DNA of 64,000 nucleotides from Sphingomonadales bacterium (GCA_006226685.1 SBGG01000029.1:1-64000); one strand, 5' to 3'. Counted from the first letter of the stretch, positions 18,121 through 27,725 are shown. Numbers and translations are program-made. The notes: a model not told the origin generated them from the sequence alone.

Positions 18121-18672
18121 TCAATGGGGCTTTTGCCTGCCATGCTCGCCGGAACGCCCTCTCGCCGTAATATCCGGTTGTTGGCCGAGCGTCCGGTCAA
18201 TGGCCAGTTGCAGATGGGCGGTCGCCTCGTCATCATGGACACTGTCGAGCAGGCCGAGAGCCTCGATCATCAAGGCGATGGCCTGCTGGCGGGTTTGGGC
18301 GGACATCTCCGATTGCGGGTCGCGCTGAAGGCGCTGCTTTTTCCGATCGAGATTCTTTATATCCGTGTCGAGTTCGCGCAGGCGGCGCTCCACGATCAGA
18401 TCGATCGCCATCGGCGAAAGACCGGCCCCGACGATGGTGTCTTTTGTTCCCGGCGCTCCTGTCGCTTCCGCGCGATCAACGCAGATATGCCCATCATTGA
18501 CCAGCAAGGTCAGCGCGCGTTCGAGATGGGGCATTGCGATCGACGTTCCCGCGCGCACCTCCCGCAGGAGCAGGATCGCGTCGTTTACGGACTCAGCGGC
18601 AACCGCACAGAGGAATTCGTCGTTTTCCTCATTGTCTTCGGCCGGGGGCCCAGATTCAGGCGACTTCTCCAT
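18121..18672 (-). CDS. Hypothetical helical protein
   Basis: No family recognised. About 183 residues from ATG 18672, which follows AGGA by six bases; TTG 18678 is an alternative. The protein is acidic at the start and rich in Leu, Glu, Arg and Gln in the middle (LIVERRLRELDTDIKNLDRK), suggesting a coiled coil, with a basic tail. No signal peptide or membrane span. It lies tail to tail with the broken AraC gene, 9 bases apart. The opposite strand is also open across this stretch, but that product looks less protein-like. Confidence 0.55.
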   Translation of the reverse strand: MEKSPESGPPAEDNEENDEFLCAVAAESVNDAILLLREVRAGTSIAMPHLERALTLLVNDGHICVDRAEATGAPGTKDTIVGAGLSPMAIDLIVERRLRELDTDIKNLDRKKQRLQRDPQSEMSAQTRQQAIALMIEALGLLDSVHDDEATAHLQLAIDRTLGQQPDITARGRSGEHGRQKPH

Positions 18673-18678
18673 GATCAA

Positions 18679-19440
18679 TCCTGCATGACTTCAAGTAAAC
18701 ACGTTCGTCCGTCTCGATTGGGCAGCCGGAAGCACGTTCCGAAATTGGAAGTGCTATAGCCCCGCGAAACCGGGCATTGGAAACCTGAGACTCAGTTCAG
18801 GCGCGAACGCCTTTAGGCCGGGGCCTTGGACATACGCGTCCGCTGCCCGGTAGCCAAAGCTGGCCGGCTCTGAGTCATGAGGAGGTTTCCACGCCTCCGC
18901 TCGCGTCTCCACGAGCAGCAAGGTCGGTAGGCAAAACCACGAGTGATTGCAAGAAGACGGCGTCTCACAACTGTCTCGCGGGGGTACACCGGAAACCCGA
19001 CCGTGTCGCTGTGGCATCTCGAAGCTCGAGCGCGCTGCTTACATCCCGCACCTCCACCGGTTTACGATGCAAAATCCCCCTAGGAGAATCCCTAGCGGAA
19101 AATCTCTAGTGGGCTGGTGTGTCGCATGGATGACTTGGAGCGATCGCGACCGGCCAAGTGGCCGGGCCATCTCCAATGTAGTCGGATTTCGCCGTCTCGC
19201 GCGCTGCCGAACGGCTCTCCGAGGCTTTGAAGCACCGCCTCATAGAGAAAGGCAGGTCAGTTTTCCCGCCGAATTATTATCGGATTGCGGGAACCCGCAA
19301 ATGGAAAGCTGACAAGAACCTGCTTCAACAGATCCCAGTTAGGCGTGCGTCTGTCGCCGCCGGATCTGGACAGGCGAGCAGGGGGCGTCGTGCGAGATGT
19401 AACGCGACATATGGAACTTTCTTGGCAAAGACGTGCCGCG
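18679..19440. other. Gap between the accessory region and the capsule locus
   Basis: About 760 bases with no gene I can support. Short frames at 18754-19017 (minus) and 19227-19493 (plus) lack recognisable domains or convincing ribosome sites. Near 19080 there is an inverted repeat CTAGG-AGAATC-CCTAG (19080-19095) followed by a related CTCTAG. The stretch may contain decayed sequence at the border of the capsule cluster. Confidence 0.35.
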
Positions 19441-20103
19441 TCAGCGCGTTCTTCGCTGATTCCAGGCGTGGACCGCCAGTGCTTCGTCAATAGTCTCGTA
19501 GAAGGACAGCTTGCTGTCAGCGAGGACAGCACCGCGCTGGCAATATTCGCGCAGCGTTTCGGGCGCGTGGGAGGCCATGATAAGCGTCCCCTCGCGTCCG
19601 CGGCTCGCCAATGCCTCCTGCGATCGCTGGCGGAAACGTTCATCTCCGGCAGCGGTTACCTCGTCGACGAGGTAGCAGTCGAAGCGGATGGCAAGGCTGA
19701 TTGCAAAGGCAAGTCGAGCCTGCATGCCGCTGGAGTAGCTCTTTACTGGCTGATGCAGATAGGCGCCGAGCTGCGCGAATTCCTCCACATCAGCGAGCAG
19801 GGGGGCTGTAGGACGGCGATAGATGCGCGCGATGAACCGCGCATTGTCAGCACCGGTAAGGCTCGACTGGAAGGCGCTGGTGTATCCGATCGGCCAGGAA
19901 ACGCTCATCTGCCTGCGAATCTTGCCTGCGGTCGGATATTCGACGCCCGCAATCAATCTCAGGAGCGTCGACTTGCCGGCGCCATTGGCTCCGCAAATGC
20001 CGATCGATTCGCCGCGTCGGATCGAAAAATTGGCGTCGCGCAGGACCGTTTTTCGCAATTTCCGTGCGTGATAGGTCATGCCGACGTTCGAGAAGCGGAT
20101 CAT
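19441..20103 (-). CDS. kpsT: Capsule export ABC transporter ATPase KpsT
   Basis: ATP-binding subunit of the group 2 capsule exporter, partner of the KpsM permease at 34511-35326. The 220-residue protein has Walker A GANGAGKST (38-46), the unusual KpsT/Wzt signature SSGMQ (124-128), Walker B YLVDEV (144-149) and the H-loop MASHAPE. It lacks the C-terminal carbohydrate-binding extension of Wzt proteins, which fits KpsT. It is transcribed away from the first glycosyltransferase and lies 14 kb from kpsM. Confidence 0.92.
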   Translation of the reverse strand: MIRFSNVGMTYHARKLRKTVLRDANFSIRRGESIGICGANGAGKSTLLRLIAGVEYPTAGKIRRQMSVSWPIGYTSAFQSSLTGADNARFIARIYRRPTAPLLADVEEFAQLGAYLHQPVKSYSSGMQARLAFAISLAIRFDCYLVDEVTAAGDERFRQRSQEALASRGREGTLIMASHAPETLREYCQRGAVLADSKLSFYETIDEALAVHAWNQRRTR

Positions 20104-20219
20104 TGCACCGGCCCCTTGCAGAATAAACTGGGCTCTCTTGCCCGATCCGGGTTGATGCTACAACAAAAAAATTACCGATTTGGATTGTATGGTAAGTATA
20201 AATTCACCGGAGAGGTGAA
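20104..20219. promoter_or_regulatory. Divergent promoter region, kpsT and glycosyltransferase operon
   Basis: A 116-base gap between divergent genes. The right half is A+T-rich with a TATAAA-like -10 candidate at about 20197-20202. GGAGAGG (20209-20215) is the ribosome site for TTG 20220. The -35 element is unclear. Confidence 0.4.
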
Positions 20220-21467
20220 TTGACACAAGATCTCAGCAATATCGAACGACTCTCTCGTCTATATGACCCGACCTATGTTCATCGCGTCGAGACACTCAAC
20301 GGGGGCGCGCCGGTCCAGGTCTGTATCGAGGGCAGAATGCTCAAGGATGGCCAGGGAACAGGTGTCAGCAATTATGCGCGGACTCTTAGCCAGTGCTTGA
20401 GCGAAGCGGGCGCAGAACCCTTGATTCTGGGTGATGGCGACAGCGATCGGCCACGCTCGCGCGCACTTCGCTGGCTCGCGGCAACACGGCGAGCGCCACG
20501 ACTTGCACAAGCGCCCGTCAACGCACCCAATATACCCGCGGTCCCAGACCTCTTTCGGGAAGCGCAGGTCTTCTTCAATCTGCATGGTCGCACGCTGCCG
20601 GTGGCCTTCAAGGAGCCCCCGGTCGTGATGCACTGGACCTATCCGGTGCCACTTCACGTCATGGGGGCGCGAAACCTTTACACAATCCACGATCTTATCC
20701 CGCTCACCCACCCTGATTTGACGCCTATCCCACAGGACCGACACGCACGTATCCTTAAGGCGATCCTTGAGCAGGCGGATCTGCTTGTCACGGTGACGGA
20801 AGCGATGCGGGCGGAGATAATCGACCATCTCGGTGTCTCTTCGGATCGTGTCGTCAGTACCTGGCAAGCGGTCGATACCCCGCTCCAAGCCGATCCACCT
20901 TTGCCCCCAGGTATCCGAAGTGGGCGCTATTTTCTTTTTTGTGGAAGGGTCGAGAGCCGGAAGAATTTGATAGCCCTTGCCGAGGCTCATGCGCTTAGCA
21001 ACGGAACATTGCCTCTGGTCGTGGTCGGGCCTCGCGTTCCCGGCGAGGAGGCGCTTGAGGAGATGCTAGGGACGTATCCCAGGGTTCGCCGGCTCGATTA
21101 TCTGCCACGCCCTGATTTGCTTGGTCTGATCCGCCGGGCCAGAGCATTGCTATTCCCCACACTCGCAGAAGGGTTCGGCCTCCCGATCGCAGAAGCGATG
21201 ACACTGGGTTGTCCGGTTTTGACCAGCGCACGCGGTGCAACGGCCGAAGTCGCTGGCGGTGCCGCCCTGCTCGTAGAACCCGACCGAGTGCCTGCAATTG
21301 CAACGGCTGTCGCCAGGCTCGAGCAGGATGATGCACTATGCGCGCGCCTCCGGACGGAAGGCTTTGCGCGAGCACGCAACTTCACGCCGGAGCGCTATGC
21401 CCGAAGATTGCGTGCCCTTTATGCGCGAGCGCTCACACAAAGCGACGAAAGCACATTGGTGCAATGA
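20220..21467 (+). CDS. Family 4-type glycosyltransferase
   Basis: Predicted GT-B glycosyltransferase, 415 residues, acting on the capsule chain at the inner face of the cytoplasmic membrane. It starts at TTG 20220, five bases after GGAGAGG. The N-terminal domain has GVSNYARTL and the YTIHDLIPL motif. The C-terminal domain has CGRVESRKN and the EX7E nucleotide-sugar site in AEGFGLPIAEAM. It is similar in layout to the next gene and to the glycosyltransferases at 30738 and 35320, suggesting duplication. Donor and acceptor are unknown; mannose is plausible given manC nearby. Confidence 0.88.
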   Translation: MTQDLSNIERLSRLYDPTYVHRVETLNGGAPVQVCIEGRMLKDGQGTGVSNYARTLSQCLSEAGAEPLILGDGDSDRPRSRALRWLAATRRAPRLAQAPVNAPNIPAVPDLFREAQVFFNLHGRTLPVAFKEPPVVMHWTYPVPLHVMGARNLYTIHDLIPLTHPDLTPIPQDRHARILKAILEQADLLVTVTEAMRAEIIDHLGVSSDRVVSTWQAVDTPLQADPPLPPGIRSGRYFLFCGRVESRKNLIALAEAHALSNGTLPLVVVGPRVPGEEALEEMLGTYPRVRRLDYLPRPDLLGLIRRARALLFPTLAEGFGLPIAEAMTLGCPVLTSARGATAEVAGGAALLVEPDRVPAIATAVARLEQDDALCARLRTEGFARARNFTPERYARRLRALYARALTQSDESTLVQ

Positions 21468-22831
21468 CCGTTCCGCCAAACCTTCGCGTCGGAATAGACG
21501 GCTTCAATCTGGCGCTTCCGCATGGCACTGGCGTCGCGACATATGCGCGGACGCTTGCCGAAGCGATGCGCGGGCTCGGACGGCGTATCGATCTGGTTTA
21601 TGGCTTGACCGTCAATCCCAATAGCACGCCGAACCAGCGGGAAACCCTTTTCTACGCCGCACTCGCCGAAGGTCATTCGGGGGGCGAGGCACCCGAACGA
21701 GTCACGCCCTGGGGGCGCTTGCGTCGCAACTTTCTGAACCCGGCGCCACGTGATCTTATCGAGATACCGCTTTCTGGTCGCGTGGTGCGGCGCGGTGTCG
21801 CCACACGAGTGCCGGATTGTGACCGGTTGTTCACGTTCAGCCGCTTGTTCTATGTCGGTCGCCGCTATCTGCAGCGTTATGGACGGCTGATGCCGGTTCG
21901 TATGGCTGAGCCGCCGGCGATCATGCATTGGACTTATCCAGTTCCCGTTCGGCTCCTCGGCGCCCGTAACGTCTACACGATCCATGATCTCGTACCGCTG
22001 CGACTTCCGTATCTGAGCCTTGAGGACAAGAGCTACCACGAACGTCTTCTGCGAGCTTGTATTTCCTCCGGCGATCACGTTCTCACTGTGTCGGAAAGCT
22101 CTCGGTCGGATATATTGACCTATCTGGAAGTGCCGGCCGAAAAGGTCACGACAATCCACCAAGCCGTAACAGGTCTTCCGGGCCTTGCCGCTGTAGAGGA
22201 AGCCGATAGGCGGCGATTGCGCGCGCTGTTTGATCTCGAACCGCAGGGCTATTTTCTTTTCTATGGAGCTACTGAGCCGAAGAAAAATGTTGGACGGCTT
22301 ATCGAAGGCTATTTTGGTGCCTCGATCGACACGCCATTGGTGATTGCCGGGCCGACGGCATGGCTAGCGGAAGGTGAGCTGCGCCTGCTTGGGCGCGGAA
22401 ACGGCACAACCCTTACACGCTCTGAGCGTGTACGCCGGGTCGACTATCTAACTCGAGAGCATCTTGGCATCCTGTTGAGAGGCGCTCGAGGTCTCGTATT
22501 TCCGTCGATCTATGAGGGCTTCGGCCTTCCGCCTGTCGAGGCGATGCAAGCGGGCGTCCCCGTGATCGCCGGCGACGCCGGAGCACTTCCTGAAATTCTT
22601 GGTGACGCCGGGCTGCTCGTCGATCCCTATGATCCAACCGCCATTGGCGAGGCCATGACCCGCATCGACGTCGATCCCGATTTGCGCGCAGAGCTCATAT
22701 CGAAGGGCCGGCGTCGAGCCGCAGCCTTCGCTCTCGAACCATATCAGAAGGCCCTCGCGCGGTTCCATGCCGAACTGATGCAGATGCCCACAAAGAATCG
22801 TTCTTCAGTCTCAACGGGAGCCAGTCAGTGA
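21464..22831 (+). CDS. Family 4-type glycosyltransferase
   Basis: Second GT-B glycosyltransferase of the operon, 455 residues from ATG 21464, which overlaps the previous stop. Features are GTGVATYARTLAEAM near the start, MHWTYPVPVRLLGARNVYTI in the middle, YGATEPKKN, and the donor site YEGFGLPPVEAM with PVIAGDAG. The shared HWTYP...ARN.YTIHDL block shows it is a paralogue of the upstream gene. It probably adds a different sugar of the capsule repeat. Confidence 0.88.
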   Translation: MTVPPNLRVGIDGFNLALPHGTGVATYARTLAEAMRGLGRRIDLVYGLTVNPNSTPNQRETLFYAALAEGHSGGEAPERVTPWGRLRRNFLNPAPRDLIEIPLSGRVVRRGVATRVPDCDRLFTFSRLFYVGRRYLQRYGRLMPVRMAEPPAIMHWTYPVPVRLLGARNVYTIHDLVPLRLPYLSLEDKSYHERLLRACISSGDHVLTVSESSRSDILTYLEVPAEKVTTIHQAVTGLPGLAAVEEADRRRLRALFDLEPQGYFLFYGATEPKKNVGRLIEGYFGASIDTPLVIAGPTAWLAEGELRLLGRGNGTTLTRSERVRRVDYLTREHLGILLRGARGLVFPSIYEGFGLPPVEAMQAGVPVIAGDAGALPEILGDAGLLVDPYDPTAIGEAMTRIDVDPDLRAELISKGRRRAAAFALEPYQKALARFHAELMQMPTKNRSSVSTGASQ

Positions 22832-23970
22832 ATTTACCCGTCAAGCGTATGACAGGCCAACTGGCGATCATTCTCCTTCCTGTGTTGCTGGCAGGCTGCG
22901 CTTCGCTTTCCTCAAGCGGACCAACGGCCCACGAGATTACGAGGGCACAGCGCGACCTTGGACAATTCGAAATTGTCGAACTCGATGAGGCCGTCGTCAC
23001 CGAGTTGGAAGCGTCGCCGTCGAGCGGGAGAGGGCGATTGGCGGTCCTAGCTCAATCCGGCGACGTCGACAGGATCGGTCCCGGTGATATCCTTCAGATA
23101 TCGATTTTTGAGGTCGGCGCCGCATTGTTCGGTGCCCGGAGTGCCACGCTCGACCCTGCGGCCCCGGCAACCGGTTCAGGGGAAACCCTGCCACCCGTAA
23201 TCGTCGGTCGCGACGGGATGATCACGCTTCCATGGGTCGGTCGAATCCAGGCGATGGGATCGACCCCGGACGAACTCGGTATGGTTCTTACCGGGCGCTA
23301 TCGCGCAAACTCGGAAAACCCCCAGGTGATGGTCGCCATCAGAGAGAATGTGAACAACACGGTTGTGGTCCAAGGCGATGTGAAGAAGCCCGGACGTCTT
23401 CCTCTCACACTTGCCCGCGAACGCGTTCTGGACGCGATCGCGATCGCCGGAGGTCTTGCCAATCCCACAGCGGACTCCCTGGTTAACGTCAGCCGTGGCG
23501 ACCGTAGCGCGGAAGGGCCGCTGAGCGCGATTGAACCTGGGTCGGCCGACGACCTCGAACTTCTTCCGCAGGACCGGTTGTCCATCACATTTCGTCCTCG
23601 CACCTACACGCTGCTAGGCGCGGCAGGAAAGCCGGCCGAAGTGCCGTTCCAGAATCTTCGTGTCTCGCTTGCCGAGGCCTTAGGCCGTGGTGCGGGCCCC
23701 AATGACAATCAGGCCGACCCGCGCGCCGTGTTCGTGTTTCGCTATGAACCCGCCAATCTCGACGGCTCTCCCGCCGAAGGAGCCGTGCCAGTCGCCTACC
23801 GGGTAAACATGCGCGATCCCATGGCCTATTTTCTGGCCCAGCGCTTCGAGATGCGCCCGCGCGATGTCGTCTATGTCGGCAATGCTGCAGCCAACATCCC
23901 CACAAAGGCAATGCAGATTCTCAACTTGTTTTTCTCGCCTTTCTATACCGCAAAGGTCGTGACCCAATGA
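22828..23970 (+). CDS. Polysaccharide export outer-membrane lipoprotein (Wza/KpsD-like)
   Basis: Outer-membrane polysaccharide export lipoprotein, 380 residues, starting at GTG 22828 after GGGAG. The signal peptide ends in the lipobox LAGC. A polysaccharide-export domain (IGPGDILQISIFEVG ... VGRDGMITLPWVGRIQ) is followed by SLBB-like repeats (VVVQGDVKKPG and YTLLGAAGKP). In an ABC-type capsule system it would form the outer channel with the KpsE adaptor. It is coupled to the glycosyltransferase upstream by a stop/start overlap. Confidence 0.9.
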   Translation: MNLPVKRMTGQLAIILLPVLLAGCASLSSSGPTAHEITRAQRDLGQFEIVELDEAVVTELEASPSSGRGRLAVLAQSGDVDRIGPGDILQISIFEVGAALFGARSATLDPAAPATGSGETLPPVIVGRDGMITLPWVGRIQAMGSTPDELGMVLTGRYRANSENPQVMVAIRENVNNTVVVQGDVKKPGRLPLTLARERVLDAIAIAGGLANPTADSLVNVSRGDRSAEGPLSAIEPGSADDLELLPQDRLSITFRPRTYTLLGAAGKPAEVPFQNLRVSLAEALGRGAGPNDNQADPRAVFVFRYEPANLDGSPAEGAVPVAYRVNMRDPMAYFLAQRFEMRPRDVVYVGNAAANIPTKAMQILNLFFSPFYTAKVVTQ

Positions 23971-25712
23971 GCCAGGAGCATGGAACGGCCGAAGCTGTCC
24001 AAACGCCGCTTCAGAACCAGCGGCGGCCGACACTCCTTGACGTCGCAAGGGGTTATAGAATGTTCCTTGGGCGCGAACTCGAAGGCACGGCTATTGCGGG
24101 TTTCCATATCTCCAATTCGCCCGACCTTTGGGACCTGATCGAAACGATCTGGCAATGCCAGGAAGCCCAGAACCGCCGCTTGGCGGATGCGATGCAAACG
24201 GCCCGACGTTATCAAGAGGCCGATATCGTCAACCTTGACGTCTCTCCCGAACAACTCGACCGACTTTACCAGATCACGTTTGAAGCGTGGCGTTTACGCG
24301 GGCTTGGATCTTACAGGGACGAGTTCCGGCGCAACACGGCCAGATTTTCGGACAGAAGCGGACGGTGGAACCGCGCTCACATCTTGGAGGCGGGGCGGTC
24401 TGAATTGCAGCAGCTGGCTACGGCTCTCTTCCGCTTTGGCTGGGAAACCGCGCCAGGTTCCGTCATCATGACAATGGGCCCGGAAAGCTTTCGGTTGTTG
24501 TACGGGGCGTCGGATATCGGGGCGAGATTGATCGGCTTCGAAATGCTCGCGAACGACCTGGCAGGTGCAGGTCAAACTCAGCTTGCCGAGGGCCTTTCCT
24601 CACCCAGTTTCCACCCGGTTGCGGACTTTCGCGATCATACGGACACGGCCGATCTGTTCTACTCGGTCGGTGGGCTCCAATATGCACCGCCGCCGATCGC
24701 GATCGATATCCTGCGGAACGGTATCAATCGCCTCAAGTCTGGGGGCATGGCGGTCTTTCAGGTTCCGAGTTTCCTGCATGAGTACAGCTTCAGCGCGGCC
24801 GAGTATCTTGCAGGGAAGGGCCAAGCTCTCAGCGGCGAACTGCACGCCGTACCGCAACATGCAGTTCTGAACCTGCTGGACGACGAGGGAATGCGGCTGC
24901 TCGAGGTGATACCAGATGCCAGCATTGGCATTCATGGTCTCTCCTACCTCTACTACGCGCGGAAGATCATTGGTCATGACGTGCAGCAATCCACGGGATC
25001 GGTGCCCGTGAAACTTCCAATCAAGAAGGACAACGACGTGGAACAGACTTTGACGGACAATGGACTCGAACAAATGGTTCAGTCGCGGCCCTGGTTTCAT
25101 CGCATCGATCTGGGAAACGGCGTGAGCACACCGGGATCCGATGATACGCCCCACAAGCTATCTGCGATCGCCCTGCCAAGTGACCTGTCGGGGAAAACCG
25201 TGCTCGATGTTGGCGCGTGGGACGGCTTCTTTTCCTTCGAATGCGAGAGACGTCGCGCCAGTCGCGTTGTTGCCAGCGATTCCTATTGCTGGGATGGAGA
25301 CGGAATCCAGGATGGCGGCGGTTTCCGCATGGCTCATGCGGCGCTTAATTCGCAAGTCGAGCGTCTGAATGTCAGCGTGGAGCAACTGGATCCAGCCATC
25401 CATGGCACGTTCGATTATGTGTTGTTTCTTGGGGTACTATATCATGCGCGTGATCCCCTCGGTTATCTTGCAAAAATGCGGTCATTGTGCCGCGAGGTGA
25501 CCGTCATCGAAACCTGGGTCGACGGGCTTGAGATCGAACGTCCAGCGATGATCTTCTACCCCGGCGCCACCCTCAACAACGATGCGTCCAACTACTTCGG
25601 GCCGAACGAAGCAGCGGTGATCGCTATGTGCAGGGAAGTGGGCTTTTCCGAAGTCGAGGTTGTCAACCGCCACTATTATCCCAATCGGATGGTTTTTCAC
25701 GCACGCGTCTGA
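23967..25712 (+). CDS. Two-domain methyltransferase-like protein
   Basis: A 581-residue protein starting in an ATGA overlap with the export lipoprotein. Residues 20-70 resemble the short DUF4214-like helical module found in surface-polysaccharide enzymes. Residues about 120-330 look like a methyltransferase fold without a clear SAM loop (SVGGLQYAPPPIAIDILRNG then SGGMAVFQVP). Residues about 400-580 form a CmoB/DUF1698-type class I methyltransferase with SAM motif VLDVGAWDGFFSFE and VLFLGVLYHARDP. It probably modifies the glycan; a role on tRNA is unlikely from context. Confidence 0.7.
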   Translation: MSQEHGTAEAVQTPLQNQRRPTLLDVARGYRMFLGRELEGTAIAGFHISNSPDLWDLIETIWQCQEAQNRRLADAMQTARRYQEADIVNLDVSPEQLDRLYQITFEAWRLRGLGSYRDEFRRNTARFSDRSGRWNRAHILEAGRSELQQLATALFRFGWETAPGSVIMTMGPESFRLLYGASDIGARLIGFEMLANDLAGAGQTQLAEGLSSPSFHPVADFRDHTDTADLFYSVGGLQYAPPPIAIDILRNGINRLKSGGMAVFQVPSFLHEYSFSAAEYLAGKGQALSGELHAVPQHAVLNLLDDEGMRLLEVIPDASIGIHGLSYLYYARKIIGHDVQQSTGSVPVKLPIKKDNDVEQTLTDNGLEQMVQSRPWFHRIDLGNGVSTPGSDDTPHKLSAIALPSDLSGKTVLDVGAWDGFFSFECERRRASRVVASDSYCWDGDGIQDGGGFRMAHAALNSQVERLNVSVEQLDPAIHGTFDYVLFLGVLYHARDPLGYLAKMRSLCREVTVIETWVDGLEIERPAMIFYPGATLNNDASNYFGPNEAAVIAMCREVGFSEVEVVNRHYYPNRMVFHARV

Positions 25713-25734
25713 ATCCCAACATCGCTTCGCGTTG

Positions 25735-25929
25735 ATGCCGGCCGAAGGGCGTATTGACAATCATGCTCCGGAATCCAACCCCAGCAGCCTGCCGCCCCCG
25801 GATGCGGCGGGGCCAACGGAATTCCGGAGCAGGTTGCCTATTCATTACCCGGATTGCGCGGAACTCGCACCAAACCACTACGCAGCCTTGTTGCCGCCCG
25901 TGCCGGTGCGAGAGGCTGTTCCAATATAG
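25735..25929 (+). CDS. Small proline-rich open frame of doubtful status
   Basis: A 64-codon frame from ATG 25735 that follows the methyltransferase by 22 bases. The product is proline-rich (SLPPPDAAGPTEF, LLPPVPVREAVPI) with no signal or known domain and no clear ribosome site. It may be a remnant of a glycan-related gene or chance. The rest of the gap to 26040 shows nothing except a GAGGA ribosome site before the next gene. Confidence 0.25.
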   Translation: MPAEGRIDNHAPESNPSSLPPPDAAGPTEFRSRLPIHYPDCAELAPNHYAALLPPVPVREAVPI

Positions 25930-26039
25930 GTCCGAAGCATTGCGTTTGATGAAGGGATCATAAATCCCAAGTGTCTGACCATGTTCGTCGCTGCCAGTGG
26001 AGGCGCAACGCCTCGGATACGAAAGAGGATATGTGACAC

Positions 26040-26729
26040 ATGATAGCTAGTCTGGGCACGCACTGCTTTACGGCTCACCTGTTCAAGTCGTTGCCGTTCC
26101 AGAGAGTGAAATCGCCGTTTGACTGGTTGTTCTCTTGCCCGGCAATGGTGACTCATGTCTTGAGCGATAATTTCAATCTTTTGATGGATCCGAGCCAGCA
26201 AGTGACGGTACCCATAGAGCGCCGGCCAAATCCGAACTTCGGTCTATCAGATCACCCATTTTATAGACGTATGGGTGTGCCAAGTGCGGTGTTCAATCAC
26301 CATGACGTCGTCGGTGATGCCAGTGATAGAAAATATCTTCGGGACGTTGTCGAACAATTCCGTAGTATGCCGCGAAATGTCAAAAAGTTGTTCGTACTTG
26401 TTACTGTCTGGCCCGCCGATATATCGGTTTATCGATCTATACAGAAGGCACTGGAGCAATATGGGGATCACAGCCTGCTGATTCTGGATGTTCTCGGACC
26501 CGGGGAATCTAACCTTCAGAAGGTTGTAGACGAGGAAGCCTTTGAGCTGTTTCGATACGTGCCACATACCGATCTGATTGGCATCCATTTCGGTGATGAT
26601 CGAGACTTTCAAATGCTTCGTGAGATTGTCATGACTCGCATTCCCGAAGGGACGCCACTTCACGATCCCTCAGTTGAGGATGATACACCCTATTTGCCGG
26701 TCACAGCGTCGCCAGCGCCGAACCAGTAG
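26040..26729 (+). CDS. DUF1796-type putative cysteine-peptidase-like protein
   Basis: A 229-residue protein of the DUF1796 (putative papain-like cysteine peptidase) family. The start carries the family pattern SLGTHCFTAHLFKSL followed by SPFDWLFS; the Cys and the later FNHHD histidines are candidate catalytic residues. Family members often sit in polysaccharide loci and their chemistry is not established. ATG 26040 follows AGAGGA. It is the last plus-strand gene here and faces the opposing operon end at 26838. Confidence 0.65.
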   Translation: MIASLGTHCFTAHLFKSLPFQRVKSPFDWLFSCPAMVTHVLSDNFNLLMDPSQQVTVPIERRPNPNFGLSDHPFYRRMGVPSAVFNHHDVVGDASDRKYLRDVVEQFRSMPRNVKKLFVLVTVWPADISVYRSIQKALEQYGDHSLLILDVLGPGESNLQKVVDEEAFELFRYVPHTDLIGIHFGDDRDFQMLREIVMTRIPEGTPLHDPSVEDDTPYLPVTASPAPNQ

Positions 26730-26837
26730 TCATTTGGGGTGAGTGTCCGCCCAAGGCCATTGGCCATTGGGACGGGTCGTTGAAACGCCGAGGCCACGCG
26801 CCAAACGCTGATAACGAAAAGCTCGGCTGTCAGGTTC

Positions 26838-27725
26838 TCAGTCGGATAGCGAGAACTCATAGACGGTCGCATAGTGCGAATTGGCGCACGGGTGTTTCCT
26901 GAAGCGAAAACCAGCAGCTTCAAACAAGCGCACCAGAAAGTCCTCCTGGAAGCCGAGTTCCATCCAGCCACGGGCATGGGTCACCGCGACATTTTCCCCA
27001 TCGAGGCGGATACCCCACGGATACGGCATGATATCAGGCGCGTTGGTGACGATTGGTTCGCCGGCGAGCAGAACCTTACCGCCAGGCTTTAGAAGTTCCA
27101 CAAGACGATGAACCAACAATTGGAAATCGAGACAATGGTGGAAACTCTCGTAGAAGAAAACGAGATCATAGGCATGCGGTTGACCAGCGGGATTGTAGCC
27201 GAATGCCCCAATATGCGGAGTGAGATCGACCTTATAATGTTCTGATGAGGCCGCCACTGCATTGCAGTAGTTTGCGCTGATATCGACAGTCTCGACGCAA
27301 AAGCCGATTCGAGCGAACGTGAGTGCAATCTGCCCAAAGCCAGCACCATATTCCAGAATACGAGGGCGCTGACGTGCCGTGAGGCCGCTAATCTTGAGAA
27401 TATGCCCCATTGCCATGAGATGGTCACCGGCAACTGCGGCATCATTTGCCGAATAGAGACCCGGACGCCGTAACGGATCGAGCGACGCGATCTCTGGGGT
27501 CTCTTCATCGCGGTCGGGTTGATATTCCGACCGCCCAGTGATCGCTCGCCAAAGGGCAAGCTGCTGATCCCTATATGGTGTATCGAGCGGATCCAGATCG
27601 TCCCTGTACCAGGTCGGAAGTCGAAAGCGTGCTTCCTTGATCTGCTGACTCGATGCGGGGACATTAAGCAGGTGCCACGCTTCGCTGGCTTGCTCGATCT
27701 CAAAGAGATGCGGTTGTGAACTCAT
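26838..27725 (-). CDS. Class I SAM-dependent methyltransferase
   Basis: A 295-residue methyltransferase. The SAM-binding motif I is ILEYGAGFGQIALTFARIG (about 120-140), followed by VETVDIS, and YDLVFFYESFHHCLD serves as the motif IV region. The first 100 residues form a separate helical part. It is the last gene of the kpsC-led minus-strand operon, its start sharing one base with the upstream stop (TAATG). Likely substrate: a sugar of the capsule, or a protein or lipid partner; the sequence does not decide. Confidence 0.78.
   Translation of the reverse strand: MSSQPHLFEIEQASEAWHLLNVPASSQQIKEARFRLPTWYRDDLDPLDTPYRDQQLALWRAITGRSEYQPDRDEETPEIASLDPLRRPGLYSANDAAVAGDHLMAMGHILKISGLTARQRPRILEYGAGFGQIALTFARIGFCVETVDISANYCNAVAASSEHYKVDLTPHIGAFGYNPAGQPHAYDLVFFYESFHHCLDFQLLVHRLVELLKPGGKVLLAGEPIVTNAPDIMPYPWGIRLDGENVAVTHARGWMELGFQEDFLVRLFEAAGFRFRKHPCANSHYATVYEFSLSD

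Noticed and set aside
18124-18759. Plus-strand frame opposite the helical hypothetical protein
   Set aside because: Its product is rich in His, Arg and Phe with no pattern; the minus-strand product is more protein-like and has a ribosome site.
19285-20223. 312-codon plus-strand frame opposite kpsT
   Set aside because: kpsT on the minus strand has every ABC ATPase motif; this frame is its shadow.
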